Under the pieces are notes generated by a model that saw only the letters and a list, made by a program, of their open reading frames with translations, had not been told where the DNA came from and did not search any database. Source: Acidobacteriota bacterium (GTDB taxonomy: Bacteria > Acidobacteriota > Vicinamibacteria > Vicinamibacterales > UBA8438). From it: a stretch of DNA of 64,000 nt. The position numbers and the translations under genes are program-made. Below are positions 32,759-42,024 of the stretch, piece by piece. The DNA is taken from the NCBI GenBank assembly GCA_009861545.1, contig VXME01000042.1, positions 62,001-126,000 of the forward strand, read 5' to 3'. Each line of letters starts with the position of its first letter. Within the stretch, counting starts at the first letter, position 1.

Positions 32759-34023
32759 ACGGCATGGACACGGGCGAGCGCTACGACTGCATCGTCATCG
32801 GCGGCGGCCCGGCGGGAGCCACGGCGGGAACCGTGCTGGCGCAGCACGGGCGGCGCGTGGCGGTTCTCGAGCGCGACGCCTTCCCGCGGCATCACATCGG
32901 CGAATCGCTGATGCCGTATACGTGGTTCACGTTCGAGCGGCTGGGGGTGCTCGACTGGTTCGAGCAGGCCGCCTGCCCGAAGAAGTACAGCGTGCAGTTC
33001 GTCTCGACCACCGGCAAGGTGTCGCAGCCGTTCTACTTCTTCGAGACCATCGAGCATCCCTGCTCGACGACCTGGCAGGTGCTGCGGAGCGATTTCGACC
33101 GCATGCTCCTCGACAACGCGCGAGCGAAGGGGGCAGAGGTCCGGCAGGGCGCGACGGTCCGCGAGCTGCTGATGGAGGGCGACCGCGCCGTGGGGGTCCG
33201 GGTGCAGGGCGCCGATGGCGGCTCGGAGACGTTCCGCGCGGACGCGGTCATCGACGCCTCCGGCCGGGACACGTTCCTCGCCTCGAAGCTCGGCTGGAAG
33301 CGGCGCGACCCGGACCTCACGAAGATCTCCATCTTCACCTACTACCGCGGCGCGAAGCGCGACCCCGGCCTCGACGAGGGCGCGACGACCGTCGCCTACA
33401 TCCCGGAAAAGGGCTGGTTCTGGTACATCCCCCTTCCGGACGACGTGGTCAGCGTCGGGGTCGTGGCCGAGGCGGACTACCTGTACCGGGACACGCGCGA
33501 CCCGGAGGCGATCTTCGCGCGCGAGGCGGCCGACTGCATCTGGATCGCCGATCACCTGAGCACGGGGACGCGCATCGAGCCGGTGCGGGTGACCGGCGAG
33601 TTCAGCTACCGCGCCGAGGCGATCGGCGGCGACGGCTTCTGCCTGGCCGGCGACGCGTTCTCGTTCCTCGATCCGGTCTTCTCCACCGGCGTGTTCATGG
33701 CGCTCAAGAGCGGCGAGATGGCGGCCGACGCCGTCCACCGCGGCCTCGACGCCGGGGGCGTGACGGCCGAGACGTTCGTGGAGTACGAGCGGGACATGCG
33801 CTGGGCGCTGGACCAGTTCCGGCAGCTCGTGCTCTCGTTCTACAACCAGACGTTCAGCTTCCGGGACTTCATCCGCGCCCACCCGGACCTGCACCCGCGA
33901 CTGGTGGACGCTCTCGTCGGCAACGTGTTCGCCGATCTCGGGCCGCTGTTCGACGCGCTCCGCGAGTTCTCCGCGCGGACGTCGCAGCCGGAGGTCGCGC
34001 AACCGGCCGGCGCCCGCCCGTGA
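32755..34023 (+). CDS. FAD-dependent halogenase-like/geranylgeranyl-reductase-like flavoprotein
   Basis: A 422-residue flavoprotein: FAD-binding IVIGGGPAGATAG (about residues 14-26), then FPRHHIGESLMP, the WxWxIP motif in GWFWYIPLP typical of flavin-dependent halogenases, and the second FAD motif GDGFCLAGDAFSFLDPVFSTG. Relatives include phenol and acyl halogenases such as CmlS and also non-halogenating reductases or oxygenases, so the chemistry is open. No flavin reductase gene is nearby. The ATGA overlap ties it to the chorismate-lyase-like gene. I infer oxidation or halogenation of an aromatic intermediate. Confidence 0.8.
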   Translation: MNGMDTGERYDCIVIGGGPAGATAGTVLAQHGRRVAVLERDAFPRHHIGESLMPYTWFTFERLGVLDWFEQAACPKKYSVQFVSTTGKVSQPFYFFETIEHPCSTTWQVLRSDFDRMLLDNARAKGAEVRQGATVRELLMEGDRAVGVRVQGADGGSETFRADAVIDASGRDTFLASKLGWKRRDPDLTKISIFTYYRGAKRDPGLDEGATTVAYIPEKGWFWYIPLPDDVVSVGVVAEADYLYRDTRDPEAIFAREAADCIWIADHLSTGTRIEPVRVTGEFSYRAEAIGGDGFCLAGDAFSFLDPVFSTGVFMALKSGEMAADAVHRGLDAGGVTAETFVEYERDMRWALDQFRQLVLSFYNQTFSFRDFIRAHPDLHPRLVDALVGNVFADLGPLFDALREFSARTSQPEVAQPAGARP

Positions 34024-34094
34024 GCTGCCGCGCGCAGACAGGGCGACGCGGCGCCTGCGGCGAGGCGGGGCGAGTGCGTCCCGACGGCGCGGCA

Positions 34095-34100
34095 TAGAAT
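34095..34100 (+). promoter_or_regulatory. TAGAAT -10 hexamer, leaderless start of the thioesterase gene
   Basis: TAGAAT ends 6 bases before GTG 34107, giving the thioesterase-ligase part of the gene run its own promoter. Confidence 0.45.
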
Positions 34101-34106
34101 GTGCCG

Positions 34107-34532
34107 GTGATCAGCGAGTACCGGCTGAAGCGCCGGGTGCAGTTCTACGAGACCGATACCGCCGGCATCGTCCATTTCTCCTGGTTCTACCGCTACATGG
34201 AGGAGGCCGAGCATGCGTTGTGGCGCGCCGCCGGCCTGAGCATCGCGGCGCCGGGCGCCGCGGTCGGCTTCCCGCGCGTCGCGGCCTCGTTCGACTTCCA
34301 CCGGCCGCTGCAGTTCGAGGACGAATTCGAGGTGCTCATCCGGATTGCCGCCATCGGCGCGCGGTCGATCCGCTACACCGCGCACGTGACGAAGGACGCG
34401 ACCGCGGTTGCCACCGGCAGCCTCACCATCGCCTGCATCGCCAGACACGCGGACGCCCCGCTGCGATCGACGGTGATTCCGCACGAGATCGCCGGTCGTT
34501 TCGAAGTCGCGCCGCCGCTCCCCGACGCATGA
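34107..34532 (+). CDS. 4HBT/YbgC-type acyl-CoA thioesterase
   Basis: A 141-residue hotdog-fold thioesterase. The active-site segment FYETDTAGIVHFSWFYRYME aligns with the Asp-containing helix of 4-hydroxybenzoyl-CoA thioesterase and YbgC. It hydrolyses an acyl- or aroyl-CoA thioester. GTG 34107 is preferred over GTG 34101 because it lies 6 bases after the TAGAAT hexamer. Its stop overlaps the start of the AMP-forming ligase (ATGA), so thioester formation and hydrolysis are co-expressed. Confidence 0.8.
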   Translation: MISEYRLKRRVQFYETDTAGIVHFSWFYRYMEEAEHALWRAAGLSIAAPGAAVGFPRVAASFDFHRPLQFEDEFEVLIRIAAIGARSIRYTAHVTKDATAVATGSLTIACIARHADAPLRSTVIPHEIAGRFEVAPPLPDA

Positions 34533-35959
34533 CCGCCGACCACGGCAACGCGCCGGACCCCACGCAGACGACGGGGACGCCGATCCACGCACCGGAAGGC
34601 GAGTGCGAACCGCGCGCCGCGATCGAGGCGCTGCAGGCCGAACGGCTCACGACTCTTCTCCGTGCTCTGCGGGGCCGGAATCCCTTCTACGACCGCAAGT
34701 TCTCCCGCGCCCGCGTCGATATCGGCAAGCTCGCGTTCCCCCGGGATCTGGCCGCGCTGCCGTTCACCACGAAAGCCGAGCTGGTGGCCGACCAGGCCGC
34801 GTCGCCGCCCTGGGGAACGGCGCTGACCGAACCGCTCGGGCACTACACCCGCTACCACCAGACGTCGTCGACGACCGGCCAGCCGCTGCGCTGGATCGAT
34901 ACGCCGGCGACCTGGCAGTGGATGCTGGAGTGCTGGAAGGCGGTGTATCGCGCGGCGGGTGTCACGGCCCGCGACCGCGTGTTCTTCCCCTTCTCGTTCG
35001 GGCCGTTCCTCGGCTTCTGGACGGGATTCGACGCGGCGACGCAGATCGGGGCGCATGCGATTCCGGCCGGCGGCATGACGAGCGGGCAGCGACTGGCCTC
35101 GATCGAGACCCTGGCCCCGACGGTGATGTGCTGCACCCCGACCTACGCGTTGCGACTGCTGGACGTGGCGCGGGGTGCGGGAGGGCGCGAGGCGCCGGCC
35201 GCCGGTCCGGTTCGCATCATCATCGTCGCCGGCGAGCCCGGCGGCAGCATCCCGGCGACCCGCGAGCGGATCGAGCGCGGCTGGGGGGCGCGGGTGATCG
35301 ACCATCACGGGCTGACCGAGGTCGGTCCGATCAGCTTCGAGTGCCTGCAGGCGCCCGGCTTTCTGCACGTCAACGAACGGGAGTTCATCGCCGAGGTGAT
35401 CGATCCCGACACGGGGGAGCCGGCGGCGGACGGCGTGCGGGGCGAGCTGGTGGTCACGAATCTCGGACGGACCGCAAGCCCGGTCATCCGCTACCGGACG
35501 CGCGACCTCGTGGTCCGGACCCGCGAGCGCTGCGCCTGCGGCAGGACGCTCGCGCGGCTCGCCGGCGGCGTGGTGGCGCGGGCGGACGACATGGTGAACG
35601 TGCGCGGCGTCAACGTCTATCCGGCGGCGGTGGAGGCCGTGCTGCGCGCCATCGAGCCCGTGGTCGAGTACCGCAGCACGGTACGAACGGCGGGGTCGCT
35701 GCGGGGCATCGCCGTCGAGGTGGAGATAGCGGATGCGGCAGACCCCGCCGCGGTCGCCGCGGTCGCCGCGAGCCGCCTGCGCGAGGCCCTCGGCCTCACC
35801 GTGCCGGTCACGCCCGTCGCGGCCGGGACGCTCCCGCGCTTCGAGATGAAGGCGCGCCGCTTCGTCGTGGATCGCGGGACGCCGCCGGCCGATCCGACCG
35901 CGCCCGCCGGAAACCCACAGTCGGCCGCTTCCGTCCGGACCGGCCAGGAGGACACATGA
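34529..35959 (+). CDS. Phenylacetate-CoA ligase-like AMP-forming enzyme
   Basis: A 476-residue ANL-superfamily enzyme of the PaaK type, which activates an aryl acid as adenylate and CoA thioester. It shows the P-loop-like HQTSSTTGQPLRW, the IDHHGLTEVGPISFEC A5-like motif, RYRTRDLV and the C-terminal NVRGVNVYPAAVEAVL hinge region. A cysteine cluster (RCACGRT) near residue 335 matches that of PaaK. It overlaps the thioesterase upstream and the VOC gene downstream. With the chorismate-lyase-like gene earlier in the run, 4-hydroxybenzoate or a related aryl acid is a plausible substrate. Confidence 0.82.
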   Translation: MTADHGNAPDPTQTTGTPIHAPEGECEPRAAIEALQAERLTTLLRALRGRNPFYDRKFSRARVDIGKLAFPRDLAALPFTTKAELVADQAASPPWGTALTEPLGHYTRYHQTSSTTGQPLRWIDTPATWQWMLECWKAVYRAAGVTARDRVFFPFSFGPFLGFWTGFDAATQIGAHAIPAGGMTSGQRLASIETLAPTVMCCTPTYALRLLDVARGAGGREAPAAGPVRIIIVAGEPGGSIPATRERIERGWGARVIDHHGLTEVGPISFECLQAPGFLHVNEREFIAEVIDPDTGEPAADGVRGELVVTNLGRTASPVIRYRTRDLVVRTRERCACGRTLARLAGGVVARADDMVNVRGVNVYPAAVEAVLRAIEPVVEYRSTVRTAGSLRGIAVEVEIADAADPAAVAAVAASRLREALGLTVPVTPVAAGTLPRFEMKARRFVVDRGTPPADPTAPAGNPQSAASVRTGQEDT

Positions 35960-36309
35960 CCATCACCGGCATCGCCAACATCATGCTGGGCGCGTCGGAT
36001 CTGGACCGTTCGCGCGCGTTCTATCGGGACAAGCTGGGGCTCGCCGTCAAGCAGGAGATTCCCGGCTTCGTATTTCTGGAGACCGGACCGGTCACGCTCT
36101 GCCTCAGCACCGCGCACGCCAGGCTGGCCGAGCAGCCGGGTCCACTCGAAGTCGTGCTGGCGGTGGCGAGCGTGGGCGCCGCCTACGCGGCGCTGAAGGA
36201 CAGGGGCGTCGAGTTCCTGCGCGAGCCGGCCAACGTCACCGGCGACTCGTGGGCGGCGAATTTCCGGGATCCGGACGGCCACCTGCTGTCGATCTTCGGC
36301 CCGCGATGA
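35956..36309 (+). CDS. VOC superfamily (glyoxalase/bleomycin-resistance-like) protein
   Basis: A 117-residue single-domain VOC protein: ASDLDRSRAFYRDKLGL at the N-terminus and NFRDPDGHLLSIFGP at the C-terminus, with Glu/His metal ligands in the expected strands. Such proteins act as dioxygenases, lyases, isomerases or binding proteins. The ATGA overlap with the ligase suggests a step on the same aromatic compound. The substrate is not predictable. Confidence 0.82.
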   Translation: MTITGIANIMLGASDLDRSRAFYRDKLGLAVKQEIPGFVFLETGPVTLCLSTAHARLAEQPGPLEVVLAVASVGAAYAALKDRGVEFLREPANVTGDSWAANFRDPDGHLLSIFGPR

Positions 36310-36335
36310 GGAAGCGTAGTAGCATGGGCGGGTTC

Positions 36336-36342
36336 AAGGAGG
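36336..36342 (+). promoter_or_regulatory. Strong ribosome binding site that decides a TTG start
   Basis: AAGGAGG lies 8 bases before TTG 36351. The upstream in-frame ATGs at 36306 and 36324 have no comparable site. Confidence 0.6.
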
Positions 36343-36350
36343 ACAGTTTC

Positions 36351-37367
36351 TTGCGTCGATCCAACACTCGGTGGCCGGTCATGGTGGTGCTCGCCGTTCT
36401 GGCAGGCACGGTTGCCGCCTGCGGCGGTGGGGGCGAAAGCGGCGGGGCCGGCGACAGCGCGCCGGCGCGCCAGTTCCTCAGCATGGGCACCGCGCCGCCC
36501 GGCGGCGCGTTCTTCGTCGTCGGCAGCGCGCTCGCGGAGGTGGTCAACGAGACCGGCGGCAACCTCGGCTACAGCGTGACCGCCGAGGCTACGAGCGGAT
36601 CGCAGGAGAACATCCGGCGGCTCGCGAGCGGCGAGCTCGACTTCGCGTTGTCGAACGCCGCCATCACCTATTTCGCAGTCCGCGGCAGCGAGGGCTGGGA
36701 CCGCGCCTACCCGGTCCGCTCGGTCATGACCCTGGCGCCCAATGTCGCGCTGTTCGTGACCCAGGCATCGTCCGGCATCACGAGCATCGACGACCTGCGC
36801 GACCGGCGCGTCAGCGTCGGGCCGGCGGGCGCCGGCTTCGAGTACTTCGTCGGCCCGCTGCTCGAGGCGCACGGGGTGACCTACGACGACTTCTCGCCGC
36901 TCAACGCGACGCAGCAGGCCGCCGTCGACATGCTGACCGACGGCTCGGCCGACGCCACCTTCCTCGGCGGCGCCGTGCCCACCGCGTCGATCACCCAGGC
37001 CGCCGCCTCGATGGAGCTCACCTTCATCCCGTACGGCGACGACGAGAAGCAGGCGCTGATCGACGAGTACCTCTTCTTCCGACCGGCCAGCATCCCGGCC
37101 GAGACCTACCGCGGGCAGGCCGCGGCGTTCGAGGGGCTCGACGTCGGCTCGATGCACGTCATCACGTCGGCCGGCGCCCCGGACGAGCTCGTCTACAACT
37201 GGACGAGGCTGCTCTACGAGAACCGGGAGCTGGTCGTCGAGAAGCACGCCGCCGGACGCGCCATCAACCCGAACAACGTGGTGCGCGACACCGGAACGGA
37301 GTTCCATCCCGGCGCGATTCGCTTCTACGAAGAGGCCGGGATCTGGCCGCAACAGGCCGCGCCGTGA
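36351..37367 (+). CDS. TAXI-type TRAP transporter solute-binding lipoprotein
   Basis: A 338-residue periplasmic receptor of the TAXI family, which hands an organic acid or amino-acid-like solute to a TRAP permease. The TTG start at 36351 gives an ideal lipoprotein signal: Arg-rich n-region, hydrophobic stretch and VAAC lipobox, followed by a Gly-rich linker. The mature protein opens with LSMGTAPPGGAFFVVGSALAE and contains VAEATSGSQENIRRLASGELDFALSN-like TAXI features. ATG 36306, overlapping the VOC stop, is the alternative start but would bury the signal peptide. Its stop overlaps the permease start (GTGA). Export next to aromatic-acid genes suggests uptake of their substrate. Confidence 0.88.
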   Translation: MRRSNTRWPVMVVLAVLAGTVAACGGGGESGGAGDSAPARQFLSMGTAPPGGAFFVVGSALAEVVNETGGNLGYSVTAEATSGSQENIRRLASGELDFALSNAAITYFAVRGSEGWDRAYPVRSVMTLAPNVALFVTQASSGITSIDDLRDRRVSVGPAGAGFEYFVGPLLEAHGVTYDDFSPLNATQQAAVDMLTDGSADATFLGGAVPTASITQAAASMELTFIPYGDDEKQALIDEYLFFRPASIPAETYRGQAAAFEGLDVGSMHVITSAGAPDELVYNWTRLLYENRELVVEKHAAGRAINPNNVVRDTGTEFHPGAIRFYEEAGIWPQQAAP

Positions 37368-39349
37368 CGCCGGACACTCCACCGCGCGACCTTCGGCTCC
37401 TGGCGACCGGCACGCTCGGCGTGCTGCTGTGCGCCTTCACGCTGGTCGAGGTCAACTACCCGCTGCTGGCGCCGCAGAGCCGCCTGGCGTTCTTCGCGCT
37501 GGTGGGGCTGGCGCTCTGCTTTCTGAACGTCCCGATCCATCCGTCCCTGAAGGACGACCCGCGCGCCCGGGCCGGCGACATCGTGCTGGCCGTGCTGGCC
37601 GCGGCCTGCTGCGGCTACATCGTCGTGCAGACCGATCCGCTGTTCGCGGCGTGGTGGGTCGATGGGCAGACGCTGGGGAACCGGGCCGGCTTCGAGACGA
37701 CGTTCGACACCGCCATCGGCCTCCTCGGCCTGCTGCTGGTGATCGAGGCGGCCCGGCGCGCGCTCGGCCTGGCCCTGCCGCTGCTGGCCGCGGCGTTCAT
37801 CCTCTACGCGCTGTTCGGGTCGGCGTTCCCCGACTGGCTGTTCCCGCACCGCGGCTACACCGTCCCGCGCATCGTGGCGCAGACGTTCCTGCACAGCCAG
37901 GGGATCTTCGGCGTGGCGCTCGGCGTGATGTTCACCTACGTCTTCCTGTTCGTCATCTTCGGTGCGTTTCTGGAGGCGACCGGGGCGACGCGGTTCATCG
38001 TGGATTTCGCCGAGCGGGTGTTCGGGCGCAGCTCCGGCGGTCCCGCGAAGGTGGCGGTGCTGAGCAGCGGCCTGATGGGATCCCTCTCCGGCAGCGCCGT
38101 CGCCAACACCGCGACCACCGGAACGTTCACCATCCCGATGATGCGCAGCGCCGGCTTCCAGCCGGTGACCGCGGCCGGCGTGCAGGCGGCGGCCAGCTCG
38201 GGCGGGGCGCTGATGCCGCCCGTGATGGGCGCGGGCGCCTACATGATGCTGGAGATCGTCGACCCGCCGGTGACCTACCTGGAGATCATCCGGGCGGCGC
38301 TCATTCCCGCGCTCCTGTACTACCTGTCGCTGATCCTCATCGTGCACTTCCACGCGCAGCGGATGTCGATCGCGACCGGGGAGACGCCGGCCGCAACGGC
38401 GCCGGCCGGCGACGAGACGCCCGATGCCGCGGCGCGGTCGCGTGCGGCGGGAATCGTCTTCGCCTCGGCGCTCGGCAGCCTCATCCTGTTCCTGGTGCTC
38501 GGCTACACGGCGTTCCGCGCCGTCACCCTGTCGCTGGTCGTGATCATCGCGGTCAGCAGCGTGAGCAAGGCGACCCGGCTCGACTGGCGCTTCACGATCC
38601 TGAGCCTCGTCACCGCGGCGCGCGGCGTCGTGCCGCTGGTGGCCGCCGCGGCGTGCGTCGGCATCATCATCGGCATCGTCACGCTGACCGGGATCGGGAC
38701 CCGTCTGCCCGCGACGATCATCCCGCTGGCCGAGCAGAGCCTGTTCCTCGCCCTCGTCCTGATCATGATCTCGTCGATCGTCCTGGGCATGGGGCTGCCG
38801 TCGGCGGTCTGCTACCTGCTGATGGCCACGCTGATCGGCCCGGTGCTCGGCAACCTCGGCGTCATCCCGCTGGCCGCGCACCTGTTCATCTTCTACTTCG
38901 GGATGATGTCGATGGTGACGCCGCCGGTGGCGCTGGCCGCCTATGCCGCGTCCTCCATCGCCGGCACGCGCATCATGCCGACCGGGCTCGCCGCGTTCCG
39001 CTTCGCGCTGGTCGGCTTCACGCTGCCCTACATGTTCATCTACCGGCCCGAACTGCTGATGCTGACCGCCTCCGGCGAACCGGCCGGCTGGGTGCAGATG
39101 CTGCTGCCGGTCGCGATCGCCACGCTCGGCGTCACCTGCTTCGCCGCGGGAATCGCCGGACAGTTGCGGAACCCGCTGGCGCTCGGCCCGCGTCTGGCCA
39201 TCTTCGGCGCCGCGGCGCTGCTCCTGGCGCCGGGACCCTCCGTGGAGCTGGCCGGGTTCGGAATCCCCCTCCTCGACGTGGCCGGCGTCGCGCTCTTCGG
39301 CGGCGTGCTGGCCGCCAACCGGGAGTCGACCCGGAAGTCTGCTCCGTAG
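37364..39349 (+). CDS. TRAP transporter permease, fused DctQM type
   Basis: A 661-residue membrane protein with about 16-18 hydrophobic segments; the small four-helix Q part (about residues 1-190) is fused to the large M part, as is usual for TAXI systems. The M-domain signature GSLSGSAVANTATTGTFTI is clear, and a second GLPSAVCYLLMATLIGP repeat matches it. The transporter uses a Na+ gradient to import the solute bound by the lipoprotein encoded just upstream. The GTG start overlaps the receptor stop by four bases. Confidence 0.88.
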   Translation: MTPDTPPRDLRLLATGTLGVLLCAFTLVEVNYPLLAPQSRLAFFALVGLALCFLNVPIHPSLKDDPRARAGDIVLAVLAAACCGYIVVQTDPLFAAWWVDGQTLGNRAGFETTFDTAIGLLGLLLVIEAARRALGLALPLLAAAFILYALFGSAFPDWLFPHRGYTVPRIVAQTFLHSQGIFGVALGVMFTYVFLFVIFGAFLEATGATRFIVDFAERVFGRSSGGPAKVAVLSSGLMGSLSGSAVANTATTGTFTIPMMRSAGFQPVTAAGVQAAASSGGALMPPVMGAGAYMMLEIVDPPVTYLEIIRAALIPALLYYLSLILIVHFHAQRMSIATGETPAATAPAGDETPDAAARSRAAGIVFASALGSLILFLVLGYTAFRAVTLSLVVIIAVSSVSKATRLDWRFTILSLVTAARGVVPLVAAAACVGIIIGIVTLTGIGTRLPATIIPLAEQSLFLALVLIMISSIVLGMGLPSAVCYLLMATLIGPVLGNLGVIPLAAHLFIFYFGMMSMVTPPVALAAYAASSIAGTRIMPTGLAAFRFALVGFTLPYMFIYRPELLMLTASGEPAGWVQMLLPVAIATLGVTCFAAGIAGQLRNPLALGPRLAIFGAAALLLAPGPSVELAGFGIPLLDVAGVALFGGVLAANRESTRKSAP

Positions 39350-39517
39350 AGCGGCGGGGACTTCCGGATCGACTGGCTCCCGCGGCGGCAGGGGGCCGGC
39401 GTGAAGGGTTGCCGTTCGTGACCACACGTGCCACACTGGCGCGGGGCGCGCGATGGTCCTGCCCCACGAGGACGTCGCGCGGTTCGCGGCGACCGACGAC
39501 ATCGAGAGTCCGCGCGG

Positions 39518-40951
39518 ATGGACTTCAGCGACTACCGGCTCGAAGCCGAGTTCTACGACGAGGTACTGCTGCCCGACGGCACACCGCGGCAGCACTGCCG
39601 GACCCTCCACGACGCCCTCGCAGAGACCTCGGGAGCGGAGCTCGGGGAGATTCAGGAACGGGTCACCCGCTCGTTCCTCAACGAGGGCATCACGTTCACC
39701 GTCTACGGGGACGGCGAGGCCGACGAGCGGATCATCCCGATCGACTGCCTGCCCCGCATTCTGGCCGCGGCCGAATGGCGGGAGCTCGAGGCCGGCCTCG
39801 CCCAGCGCATCCTCGCCCTGAACCGCTTCCTGTGCGACGTCTACGGCGAATGCCGCGCACTCGCGGACGGCGTCATTCCCGAAGAGATGGTGCGGGGCTG
39901 CCCCCAGTACCGCCCCCAGATGCGCGGCGCCTCTCCGCCGCACGGCACGTGGGTGGCGATCTGCGGCACCGACGTCGTGCGCACGAACGACGGGTTCATC
40001 GTGCTGGAGGACAACCTGCGCGTGCCGTCCGGCGTCTCCTACATGATCGCCAACCGCAAGGCGGTGAAGTCCAGCCTGCGCCGGCTCTACCGGCGCTGCC
40101 GGGTCCGGGAGGTCGAGCACTACGGCGATCTGCTGCTGGCGACCCTGCGCGAGCTGGCCCCGCCGAACCGGTCCGATCCGTGCATCGCGCTGCTGACGCC
40201 CGGCGTGTGGAACGCGGCCTTCTACGAGCACATGTTCCTGGCCCGCGAGCTGGGCGCGGAGCTGGTGGAGGGCCGCGACCTGCTGACGCGGAACGGCTTC
40301 GTCTACATGCGCACGACGGAGGGGCTGCGGCGGGTCGACGTGATCTACCGGCGCGTGGACGACGACTTCCTCGATCCCCAGGTCTTCCGTTCCGACTCGA
40401 TGCTCGGCGTGCCGGGTCTGCTGCAGGCCCACCGGCTCGGCAACGTCACGTTGGCGAACGCGCCGGGGACCGGCGTGGCCGACGACAAGAGCGTGTACGC
40501 CTGGGTGCCGGATCTGATCCGCTACTACCTGGGCGAGGAACCGATCCTCGCGAACGTGCCGACGCGGATCTGCCGCCGGCCCGAGGACCTCGAGTACACG
40601 CTCGACAATCTCGACCGCCTCATCGTGAAGCGGGTCGGGGAGGCGGGCGGCTACGGCATGCTGGTGGGTCCGCAGGCCGCGCCGGCCGAGCGCGAGGCCT
40701 ACGCCGCGGAGATGCGGGCCAATCCGGCCGACTTCATCTCGCAGGAGATACTGTCGCTCTCGCGGGCTCCGTGCCTGATCGACGGGCGGCTCGAGCCGCG
40801 GCACGTCGACCTGCGCCCTTTCGTGCTCCGGGGCCGGGAGACGCGCATCGTGCCGGGCGCCTTCTGCCGGGTGGCGCTCCGCCGGGGCAGCATCGTCGTG
40901 AACTCGAGCCAGGGCGGCGGCGGCAAGGACGTGTGGGTGCTGGAGTCCTGA
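39518..40951 (+). CDS. Circularly permuted ATP-grasp protein (DUF404/DUF407)
   Basis: A 477-residue protein of the circularly permuted ATP-grasp type 2 group. It opens with YDEVLLPDGTPRQHC and includes FTVYGDGEADERIIPIDCLPR, EDNLRVPSGVSYMI, GDLLLATL and the GGYGMLVG phosphate-binding turn. These proteins are thought to form peptide-like bonds with ATP; in many bacteria the gene precedes an alpha-E gene and a transglutaminase-like gene. Here only the alpha-E partner follows, one base after the stop. ATG 39518 gives the family's usual N-terminus. Confidence 0.87.
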   Translation: MDFSDYRLEAEFYDEVLLPDGTPRQHCRTLHDALAETSGAELGEIQERVTRSFLNEGITFTVYGDGEADERIIPIDCLPRILAAAEWRELEAGLAQRILALNRFLCDVYGECRALADGVIPEEMVRGCPQYRPQMRGASPPHGTWVAICGTDVVRTNDGFIVLEDNLRVPSGVSYMIANRKAVKSSLRRLYRRCRVREVEHYGDLLLATLRELAPPNRSDPCIALLTPGVWNAAFYEHMFLARELGAELVEGRDLLTRNGFVYMRTTEGLRRVDVIYRRVDDDFLDPQVFRSDSMLGVPGLLQAHRLGNVTLANAPGTGVADDKSVYAWVPDLIRYYLGEEPILANVPTRICRRPEDLEYTLDNLDRLIVKRVGEAGGYGMLVGPQAAPAEREAYAAEMRANPADFISQEILSLSRAPCLIDGRLEPRHVDLRPFVLRGRETRIVPGAFCRVALRRGSIVVNSSQGGGGKDVWVLES

Positions 40952-40952
40952 G

Positions 40953-41927
40953 ATGCTGGCGCGCAGCGCGGAGGGTCTGTACTGGCTGGGCCGCCACATC
41001 GAGCGGACGGAAGACCTCTGCCGTCTGCTGCGCGAGCAGATGGGCGCCCTGGTGGACCGGCCCGTGCGCGAGATCAACTTCGGCTGGCGCCGGATCTATG
41101 GCGCCCTCGGCAGGCGCCCGCCGGGCCCCGCCGTCGGCGTGACGGAGAGCGAAGACGACTACGCCCTGGCCGATTCGTACACGCTGGCCGACGACCTCAC
41201 CTTCGAGCGCGCGAATCCGGGCTCGGTCCTGAACAGCTTCTCGAACGGCCGCGAGAACGCGCGCCAGATGCGCCACTGCATCAGCGGCGAGATGTGGACG
41301 TGCCTCAACCTGGCCTGGCTGCGTCTCGGCACGCGGCGCATCGAGGACATCTGGAAGGCCGCACCCGAGAGCTACTACGCGGACATGGCGCGCGAGATGA
41401 ACCTGTTCGCCGGCGTGGCGGACACCACGTTGTACCGCGACGACGGCTGGCGCTTCCTGCAGCTCGGACGTCTCGTCGAGCGCGCCCAGTTCACGATCGC
41501 CCTGCTGCTCGCGCATCTCGAGGGCGTGCGTGCGAACCCGGAAGCGGGCGACCGGGAGTGGACGAGCCTGCTGTGGATCTGCCAGGCCTTCGACACCTAC
41601 AGGGGACGCTACGGGGTGGAGATTCGCCCGGCGCGCGTACTGGATCTGCTCGTGGAGGATGCGCGGCTGCCACGCTCCCTCTGCACCGCCGTCGACGCGG
41701 CGGCGGCCACGCTGGGCGCCCTCGCACTCGGTCCCGGTCCCTGCGGCGCCGCCCGCCGGTGCGCCGGAGACCTGGCGTCCAACGTCAACCAGCCGTGGCC
41801 GTCCGCACCGAGCCTGCCGGATCGAGCGGCGCGGCTGCGGCAACTGGAGGGAGGCTGCTGCGCCCTGCACGATCTCGTGATGGCCGCGCATGTCGGCTAC
41901 GATACCGACGGTGCGCCGGTGCGCTGA
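40953..41927 (+). CDS. Alpha-E domain protein (DUF403)
   Basis: A 324-residue all-helical protein: MLARSAEGLYWLGRHIERTED is the standard N-terminus and LYRDDGWRFLQLGRLVERAQ is the second signature. Alpha-E proteins always accompany circularly permuted ATP-grasp enzymes and are thought to form a peptide-ligating or tagging complex with them. The transglutaminase-like third gene of the usual operon is not seen within the window. The function is unproven. Confidence 0.87.
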   Translation: MLARSAEGLYWLGRHIERTEDLCRLLREQMGALVDRPVREINFGWRRIYGALGRRPPGPAVGVTESEDDYALADSYTLADDLTFERANPGSVLNSFSNGRENARQMRHCISGEMWTCLNLAWLRLGTRRIEDIWKAAPESYYADMAREMNLFAGVADTTLYRDDGWRFLQLGRLVERAQFTIALLLAHLEGVRANPEAGDREWTSLLWICQAFDTYRGRYGVEIRPARVLDLLVEDARLPRSLCTAVDAAAATLGALALGPGPCGAARRCAGDLASNVNQPWPSAPSLPDRAARLRQLEGGCCALHDLVMAAHVGYDTDGAPVR

Positions 41928-42024
41928 CGTGCCGGACTCCCACGCGCCGTTGCACTCCACGGCTGGCAGCGGCCTTGGACAACCGGCGCCGGCCTGCTGT
42001 CGGCCCCGAACCAGGAGGTAACGC

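Noticed and set aside
37325-41077. 1250-codon open frame on the minus strand
   Set aside because: It is antisense to the TRAP permease and ATP-grasp genes. Its sequence is Arg/His/Gln/Asp-rich with no domain, as GC-rich antisense frames are.
39518-41927. Complete ATP-grasp/alpha-E/transglutaminase operon
   Set aside because: Only the first two genes are present; the following gene is an ammonium transporter.
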